Assembly (NCBI GenBank): GCA_017461585.1
Contig: JAFTYM010000044.1
Location: forward strand, 1-45,736
Direction of reading: 5' to 3'
DNA length: 45,736 nucleotides
Source of the DNA: Oscillospiraceae bacterium
Lineage (GTDB): Bacteria > Bacillota > Clostridia > Oscillospirales > Oscillospiraceae
Position numbers and translations under genes: made by a program. This document shows positions 41,018 to 45,736 of the stretch, piece by piece. How positions within the stretch are numbered: position 1 is the stretch's first letter; every line of letters starts with the position of its first letter. The notes below the pieces were generated by a model. That model made no database searches. It had not been told where the DNA came from and worked only from the letters and a program-made list of their open reading frames with translations.

Positions 41018-41593
41018 TTACAGAATGATCTCGCCCCAGGGCTCCTTCTCGAACATAGCTGCTGCGTTTACTTCATCATAGTCGATGTGAGCAAATGTAG
41101 CGTACTGGTCGCTTACACGTGCAACAACTTCGTCGAAGATGAGAGCGCGCTCGCCGCCCATCTTGAGCTTAACGATCTGCTTGTCGGAAACGCCTGCTTT
41201 TGCTGCGTCTTCGGGAGTCATGTGGATGTGGCGCTTTGCAACGATGCAGCCCTCTGTGAGCTCAACTTCGCCCTCGGGACCAACGATCTTACATCCTGCA
41301 GAGCCTGCAAGGTCGCCGCTCTCACGGATGGGGCAGCTGAGACCCAGTGCACGAGCATCTGTAAAGGAAAGCTCGATCTGGTCAGCCTTACGGCAGGGAC
41401 CGAGGATGGACATTGTTGTCTGACCCTTGGGACCTACAACTGTGATCTTGTGGGGAGTTGCGAACTGACCGGGCTGGGAAAGATCCTTCTTGTTCTGAAG
41501 CTCAAAACCCTTGCCGAAAAGAACGTCAATAGTTTCTCTTGTGAGGTGGCAGTGCTTGCCGGAACCCTCAACGATTACCTTAAAGTTTTCCAT
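41018..41593 (-). CDS. pduL: PduL-type phosphate acyltransferase
   Basis: A 191-residue phosphotransacylase (phosphate propanoyltransferase family) that converts acyl-CoA plus phosphate to acyl-phosphate and CoA, allowing ATP formation with acetate/propionate kinase. Two PduL-type zinc sites are visible: GKHCHLT with His14/His16, and KRHIHMTPEDA. The repeat-like VVGPKGQTTMSILGPCRK and GPEGEVEL segments mark the two tandem beta barrels. No encapsulation peptide-like N-terminal extension exists and no microcompartment shell genes are near, so it is probably cytosolic. The start follows CGGAGG. It stands alone with its own promoter and terminator. Confidence 0.93.
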   Translation of the reverse strand: MENFKVIVEGSGKHCHLTRETIDVLFGKGFELQNKKDLSQPGQFATPHKITVVGPKGQTTMSILGPCRKADQIELSFTDARALGLSCPIRESGDLAGSAGCKIVGPEGEVELTEGCIVAKRHIHMTPEDAAKAGVSDKQIVKLKMGGERALIFDEVVARVSDQYATFAHIDYDEVNAAAMFEKEPWGEIIL

Positions 41594-41639
41594 ATCAAAA
41601 TACCTCCGCGTGTGTATTAGTAGATTACATACCTATATT

Positions 41640-41668
41640 ACTTTACCACCAGAGGAAGAAAAGTGCAA
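41640..41668 (-). promoter_or_regulatory. Promoter of pduL
   Basis: On the minus strand TTGCAC (41663-41668), a 17-bp spacer and TAAAGT (41640-41645). Confidence 0.5.
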
Positions 41669-41743
41669 GGCAATATTGAAATTCTCCCTTTTACCTTAAT
41701 TTTAAATGCTAAAAGTAAATATCAACCTGTGGTTTGGTGCGTT

Positions 41744-41772
41744 TTTACGAGAAACGCTGTATACTGTATATA
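41744..41772 (+). promoter_or_regulatory. Promoter of the membrane-anchored regulator
   Basis: TTTACG (41744-41749), a 17-bp spacer and TATATA (41767-41772). CGTTT/AAACG arms (41740-41756) overlap the -35 and could bind the regulator itself. Confidence 0.45.
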
Positions 41773-41794
41773 GTCTCAAGGAAGGAGGAGTCTC

Positions 41795-42700
41795 GTGAAC
41801 AATATTAAAACAGGAAATTTGATCAGAGAACTCCGAAAAGAAAAGGGGTTTACACAAAATGATATAGCACAACAGCTGCATGTTACTGATAGAGCTGTTT
41901 CAAAATGGGAGCGCGGCTTGTGTGCGCCGGACATATCTTTGCTGGAACCATTGGCAAAAATTTTAGAGGTGTCAATCGCTGAATTGATTCAGGGTGAACG
42001 TGCTGTTCAAGATGAAAATGTTGAAAAAATTGGAACAACAAAGATGGTTATTGATTATTCTCAAAAGGAGATAATACGCAAAATCAAGGCTCTCAACAGG
42101 AAATATATATTTATCGCAGCTGTCTGTTTATTTGCAGTAATATTAATATGTAGTTTATTTCTTTGGCAACGTGGATATTTCTTTATTATTGACAAACGCA
42201 CTGCGCCGGACGGAAGTGCCTGTGCTATTGTATATAACAAGGGTCTAAATGGCAAAAGATTCTCTGCAAAGGATGCAATATCACTAATTATTGACCAAGG
42301 CAACGATATAGAGTACCGCATCACTTACGGAGATTGTGATTATCAAGGTCTTTGGTGGTCGCCGGATGGACAAAAATATGTGCTTGCATTAGATAATTAT
42401 AATGGCGGGCCTTATCTTACCTTGGCATTGCTCGAATACAATTCCTCCAAAAATCTTATTGCCTATCTTTCTATGGGGGTTGAGGCAACAGAATTAGCTA
42501 AATACGGATATATAAACGAAGCAGGTTGGCCTGAAATTGATTATCAATTCTTAGAGTGGAGTAAAGACAGCAAGGCAATTTTGATTTATTATTCTTTTAC
42601 GGATTGTAATGAAAGTATTCACGAAGGATATTTTTGGTACAACTGTGAAACCGACAATGTAACTGCCATATTAGAATTGGAATCCGACAAGATGAACTGA
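41795..42700 (+). CDS. Membrane-anchored XRE regulator with extracytoplasmic sensor-like domain
   Basis: A 301-residue one-component membrane protein. An XRE/Cro helix-turn-helix covers about 8-62 (GFTQNDIAQQLHVTDRAVSKWERG). A short linker leads to a single transmembrane helix near residues 104-124 (YIFIAAVCLFAVILICSLFLW). The outer 175 residues contain propeller-like repeats (LWWSPDGQKYVLAL and FLEWSKDSKAILIYY). The topology suggests direct coupling of an outside signal to DNA binding, but no ligand is known. It starts at GTG 41795 after GGAAGGAGGAG. A strong terminator follows. Confidence 0.85.
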   Translation: MNNIKTGNLIRELRKEKGFTQNDIAQQLHVTDRAVSKWERGLCAPDISLLEPLAKILEVSIAELIQGERAVQDENVEKIGTTKMVIDYSQKEIIRKIKALNRKYIFIAAVCLFAVILICSLFLWQRGYFFIIDKRTAPDGSACAIVYNKGLNGKRFSAKDAISLIIDQGNDIEYRITYGDCDYQGLWWSPDGQKYVLALDNYNGGPYLTLALLEYNSSKNLIAYLSMGVEATELAKYGYINEAGWPEIDYQFLEWSKDSKAILIYYSFTDCNESIHEGYFWYNCETDNVTAILELESDKMN

Positions 42701-42743
42701 TCGCTTTCAAATTTATAGAACTAAACAGTATATACATTCCGAC

Positions 42744-42786
42744 AGGAGCAAGGATGAAACACACCTTGCTCCTTTTCGTTTTTATG
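42744..42786 (+). terminator. Terminator after the membrane-anchored regulator
   Basis: AGGAGCAAGG (42744-42753) pairs with CCTTGCTCCT (42764-42773), followed by TTTCGTTTTTA. Confidence 0.8.
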
Positions 42787-42881
42787 CGTGAAGCATCCGT
42801 TGGATCAATGAAGAGTCTGGCGGATAAACCTATATCAGTACAAAAGAAAAAAGGGAGTTGAAAATGTGACAACAAAAACAG

Positions 42882-42910
42882 TTTACAAAGCGGTCAAATG
42901 ACGATATACT
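42882..42910 (+). promoter_or_regulatory. Promoter of the XRE-lepA unit
   Basis: TTTACA (42882-42887), a 17-bp spacer and TATACT (42905-42910), 33 bp before the start codon. Confidence 0.65.
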
Positions 42911-42943
42911 AATTGTATTATTATCATGAAAGGAGAGGAGCAA

Positions 42944-43399
42944 ATGAAAACAGATTTTGCTGAGACGCTGTCATCATTAAGACACGAAAGAGGCATAAGC
43001 CAGAAGAAGGCTGCCAAAGATCTGCAGATATCTCAGGCGCTGCTCTCCCACTATGAAAACGGTGTAAGAGAGCCGAAGTTTGAGTTTATACACAAAGCCT
43101 GCCTTTACTATGGAGTATCTGCAGACTACATCTTAGGAAGGCTTAAAACAGACGCGATAACCGTATCCTGCGGAAGTCCGTATATGATGGATATGGTGAA
43201 CGATGTGTCGCAGCTTGTAGATGATGCGGAAAAGCTCAGCGATGAGGCTGTGGCAGCTGTTTCGGCATACGTGAAAAGCGTCATAGCGGGTGTGGAACAC
43301 GCAATGGAAGAACCGAACCATCCGGCAAATTTTGAAGAGACTGCAAATCAGCAGCAGCTTTTGGCAGAGCTTTATAAGGCTTTGCGTAAGAATAATTAA
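42944..43399 (+). CDS. XRE-family transcriptional regulator
   Basis: A 151-residue cytoplasmic DNA-binding protein. The N-terminal helix-turn-helix covers about 5-65 (RGISQKKAAKDLQISQALLSHYENG, then YYGVSADYILGR). The C-terminal 80 residues are helical, contain no enzyme motif and probably serve dimerisation. The ATG at 42944 is preferred to the in-frame one at 42926 because AAAGGAGAGGAGC lies immediately ahead. It precedes lepA by 20 bp and may share its transcript. The target is unknown. Confidence 0.88.
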   Translation: MKTDFAETLSSLRHERGISQKKAAKDLQISQALLSHYENGVREPKFEFIHKACLYYGVSADYILGRLKTDAITVSCGSPYMMDMVNDVSQLVDDAEKLSDEAVAAVSAYVKSVIAGVEHAMEEPNHPANFEETANQQQLLAELYKALRKNN

Positions 43400-43418
43400 A
43401 ACTCCAACAGGGAGGTAA

Positions 43419-45230
43419 ATGACCTTGGCAGATAAGAATAAAATCAGAAATTTCAGTATCATTGCCCATATAGACCACGGAAAGTCCACCCTTTCCGACA
43501 GACTTATTGAGCTGTGCGGCGCTGTTGAAGCCCGTGATATGGAAAATCAGATACTTGACAATATGGACTTGGAGCGTGAGCGCGGCATCACAATTAAAGC
43601 CCGTGCGGTAAGTCTTGATTATCACGCAAATGACGGTGAGATATATAAGCTCAACCTTATCGACACTCCGGGACATGTTGACTTTAACTATGAAGTATCC
43701 CGAAGTCTCGCTGCCTGCGAGGGCGCTGTGCTTGTTGTTGACGCAGCTCAGGGAACTGAGGCGCAGACTCTGGCTAACACATATCTTGCGCTGGAAAACG
43801 ACCTTGAGATACTTCCCGTTATCAACAAAATAGATCTTCCTGCGGCAGATCCCAAGAGAGTAAAAACAGAGATCGAGGATATTATCGGAATCCCTGCAAT
43901 GGACGCTCCCGAGATATCCGCAAAGCGCGGCATAAATGTCGAAGCTGTTTTGGAAGATATCGTTGCAAACGTTCCCGCTCCCAAAGGAGATGAGAATGCT
44001 CCCTTAAAGGCGCTCATCTTCGACAGCCAGTACGACAGCTCCCGCGGTGTTATCGTATATTTGCGTATGGTAGACGGCGTCATAAAGCCAGATATGGAAG
44101 TTAGAATGATGGCGACATGTGCGGTTTACAAGGTCGTCGAAGTCGGTCACATGCGCCCCATCGGACTTGAGCCCTGCGCGCAGCTTTCTGCAGGCGATGT
44201 AGGCTATCTTACAGCCAGCATCAAGAATGTTGCAGACACTCAGGTGGGTGACACGGTTACAGGCGTTGAAATCTCCGCTGACGAGCCTCTGCCCGGTTAT
44301 CGTCCAGTTCAGCCCATGGTTTTCTCAGGCGTTTATACGGTAGACGGTGCAAAATACCCCGACCTTCGCGAGGCTTTGGAAAAGCTGAAGCTCAACGATG
44401 CCTCTCTTACGTTTGAGCCTGAGTCTTCAGTTGCTCTGGGCTTTGGCTTCCGCTGCGGTTTCCTTGGTCTTCTGCACATGGAGATCATTCAGGAGAGATT
44501 GGAGCGAGAGTATAATCTTGATCTCATTACAACAGCGCCCAGCGTTATCTATCGCGTTACAAAGACCAACGGCGATGTTGTAATGGTCGACAACCCCTTA
44601 AACTATCCCGATCCTGCGGAAATTGAGATGGCAGAAGAGCCCTATGTTACAGCCAACGTAATGTGCCCCACAGAGTTTGTAGGCAATATTATGGATCTCT
44701 GTCAGGACAGACGCGGTGAGTATAAGGATATGAAGTACCTTGACGCTACCCGTGTAGAGCTCCACTATGAGATGCCCTTGAATGAGATCATCTATGATTT
44801 CTTCGATGCTCTTAAATCCCGCAGCCGCGGTTATGCATCTCTGGACTATGAATTTTTAGGCTACAGAGATTCCTCTCTTGTAAAGCTGGATATTCTCTTA
44901 AACGGCGAGATCGTTGACGCGCTGTCATTTATCGTCCATAAAGAGAAGGCTTATGCAAGAGGCCGCAGAATTGCCGAAAAACTGAAGGACAACATCCCCC
45001 GTCAGCTCTTTGAAATTCCTGTACAGGCAGCCATCGGCGGAAAGGTTATAGCACGAGAGACTATCCGTGCAATGCGCAAAGACGTTCTCGCAAAGTGCTA
45101 CGGCGGTGACATTACGCGTAAAAAAAAGCTTCTTGAAAAACAGAAGGAAGGCAAAAAGCGCATGCGCAGTCTCGGCTCTGTTTCCGTTCCTCAGGAGGCA
45201 TTTATGGCGGTTTTACGACTTGACGAGTAA
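43419..45230 (+). CDS. lepA: Elongation factor 4 (LepA)
   Basis: A 603-residue translational GTPase acting on ribosomes to assist assembly and back-translocation. G-motifs are G1 AHIDHGKS, G2 region [10 protein letters not shown]3 DTPGH and G4 NKID. The LepA-specific C-terminal domain ends [22 protein letters not shown]. Length is normal. ATG 43419 is taken as start, though TTG at 43425 lies at better spacing from GGGAGG (43410-43415). hemW, which commonly follows lepA, is not present; a zinc-ribbon membrane protein gene takes its place. Confidence 0.97.
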   Translation: MTLADKNKIRNFSIIAHIDHGKSTLSDRLIELCGAVEARDMENQILDNMDLERERGITIKARAVSLDYHANDGEIYKLNLIDTPGHVDFNYEVSRSLAACEGAVLVVDAAQGTEAQTLANTYLALENDLEILPVINKIDLPAADPKRVKTEIEDIIGIPAMDAPEISAKRGINVEAVLEDIVANVPAPKGDENAPLKALIFDSQYDSSRGVIVYLRMVDGVIKPDMEVRMMATCAVYKVVEVGHMRPIGLEPCAQLSAGDVGYLTASIKNVADTQVGDTVTGVEISADEPLPGYRPVQPMVFSGVYTVDGAKYPDLREALEKLKLNDASLTFEPESSVALGFGFRCGFLGLLHMEIIQERLEREYNLDLITTAPSVIYRVTKTNGDVVMVDNPLNYPDPAEIEMAEEPYVTANVMCPTEFVGNIMDLCQDRRGEYKDMKYLDATRVELHYEMPLNEIIYDFFDALKSRSRGYASLDYEFLGYRDSSLVKLDILLNGEIVDALSFIVHKEKAYARGRRIAEKLKDNIPRQLFEIPVQAAIGGKVIARETIRAMRKDVLAKCYGGDITRKKKLLEKQKEGKKRMRSLGSVSVPQEAFMAVLRLDE

Positions 45231-45249
45231 GGGTAGATTGGAGAAAGAC

Positions 45250-45561
45250 ATGAGTAAGAATAAAAAAGAGGAAAAACTGAGCATTTCCAAGAAAGCGATA
45301 TTGGCTCAGCTTATTGTAATGTGGGCAGGCGTTGTACTTTGCCTTATCGGTATGTTTGCTCCGGAATTTGAAATTTTGGGATATTCATCCAGAGTTATAA
45401 GTCTGCCGGGCGGTATTCTGGCGTTGGTTGGTGTTTTTGTAATGCTGTTTGCAAATAAGTGCCCCTATTGCGGAATGCACAAGGTAGGCCGCAACATCGG
45501 CGGTACACTAAAAAAAGAGATCGAGTGTCCTGACTGTAAAAAGAAGATAGACATAAAATAA
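45250..45561 (+). CDS. Small membrane protein with C-terminal zinc ribbon
   Basis: A 103-residue protein with a basic N-terminus, two hydrophobic helices (about 18-40 and 50-69) and a C-terminal cytoplasmic zinc ribbon (CPYCGMHKVGRNI and CPDCKK, two CxxC pairs). It begins 19 bp after lepA behind TTGGAGAAAG, probably in the same transcript. The adjacent repeat and hairpin act as terminator. Function unknown. Confidence 0.8.
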   Translation: MSKNKKEEKLSISKKAILAQLIVMWAGVVLCLIGMFAPEFEILGYSSRVISLPGGILALVGVFVMLFANKCPYCGMHKVGRNIGGTLKKEIECPDCKKKIDIK

Positions 45562-45581
45562 CATTTAAAAGCTGCACAGAA

Positions 45582-45723
45582 GTTAGGGTGTACCCGATAA
45601 GAAAACATAAGGTTTTGCCTTTATCTATTCGGCTATAATGCAACTTAAAAAATCCGCCAATACATACCAGTATTGGCGGATTTTTATAAATTGATTCTAT
45701 CTCGAATAGTTTGTGGCAAAACT
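45582..45723 (-). repeat. Palindromic dispersed repeat, right copy
   Basis: Inverted copy of bases 1-142, with pairing blocks GTTTTGCC (45612-45619) with 45715-45722, CTATTCG (45625-45631) with 45703-45709, and the 16-bp stem. It starts 20 bp past the stop of the zinc-ribbon gene. As at the left end it lies on the 3' side of its neighbour in the same relative orientation. Confidence 0.85.
45648..45685. terminator. Bidirectional terminator inside right repeat
   Basis: A perfect 16-bp stem (45648-45663 with 45670-45685), 6-nt loop, T-run on both strands. Confidence 0.75.
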
Positions 45724-45736
45724 GCAAGCACTTAAA

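Noticed and set aside
41018-41593. Part of a bacterial microcompartment locus
   Set aside because: No shell proteins, encapsulation-type extension or signature enzymes are nearby.
45395-45727. Minus-strand reading frame through the right repeat into the zinc-ribbon gene
   Set aside because: Most of it is antisense to a better-supported gene. Only the part within the repeat is noted, as a finding.
1-45736. CRISPR array, prophage, tRNA or rRNA genes
   Set aside because: No regularly spaced direct repeats, phage structural genes, tRNA cloverleaf motifs or rRNA-like sequence were recognised on either strand by eye. A dedicated scan could still find a diverged small RNA.

Overview
The window looks like a chromosomal segment of an anaerobic, Gram-positive-type member of the Clostridia, plausibly Oscillospirales/Ruminococcaceae-like. 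The evidence is strong AGGAGG ribosome-binding sites, low-to-mid GC, a lipobox lipoprotein, a 2-hydroxyacyl-CoA-dehydratase-activase-like protein, Fe-S old-yellow-enzyme reductases, a RACo/DUF4445 protein, and a short clostridial YidC in an rpmH-rnpA-yidD-yidC-jag cluster. No rRNA, tRNA, CRISPR, prophage or intact insertion sequence was seen. The two ends carry inverted copies of one 142-bp palindromic repeat. This suggests the window is bounded by a dispersed genomic repeat, possibly where an assembly broke.

Layout. 0.15-12.7 kb is almost all minus strand: a membrane glycosyltransferase; a scarred 575-bp gap with a recombinase-like remnant; a compact ferredoxin / HdrB-like CCG protein / Ada operon flanked by 11-bp direct repeats; serS; a plus-strand lipoprotein; a dehydratase-activase-like protein split into two adjacent genes; and a zinc-ribbon gene with a ferredoxin-tailed aldo/keto reductase. 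From 12.8 kb most genes are on the plus strand: an ABC exporter pair, then rpmH (44 codons), rnpA (TTG start), yidD, yidC and jag/khpB. The usual dnaA and mnmE/mnmG neighbours of that cluster are absent.

18.2-20.8 kb holds a trio: a RACo-like ASKHA protein lacking its ferredoxin domain, a DinB-like protein and a Cys-rich TIGR04076-type protein. 20.8-26.4 kb is a divergent metabolic unit: two tandem flavin/Fe-S enoate-reductase-type enzymes (minus) opposite a DASS-family anion transporter (plus). The inferred role is uptake and reduction of an unsaturated organic acid. 26.7-33.2 kb is a tandem pair of very large FtsX/MacB-like permeases with no ATPase nearby.

33.3-37.0 kb is a probable operon of small alarmone synthetase, PlsC-type acyltransferase, diacylglycerol/lipid kinase and AI-2E-family permease (stress nucleotide plus membrane lipid). 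37.1-41.0 kb is a second operon: pyridoxal kinase, HD hydrolase, and an OmpR-type response regulator with a PAS histidine kinase. 41.0-45.6 kb carries a solitary PduL-type phosphotransacylase, two XRE regulators (one membrane-anchored with an extracytoplasmic propeller-like domain), lepA and a small zinc-ribbon membrane protein. Most transcription units end in clear intrinsic hairpins, several of them bidirectional.

All calls rest on reading the sequence and on family knowledge. No database search was run.
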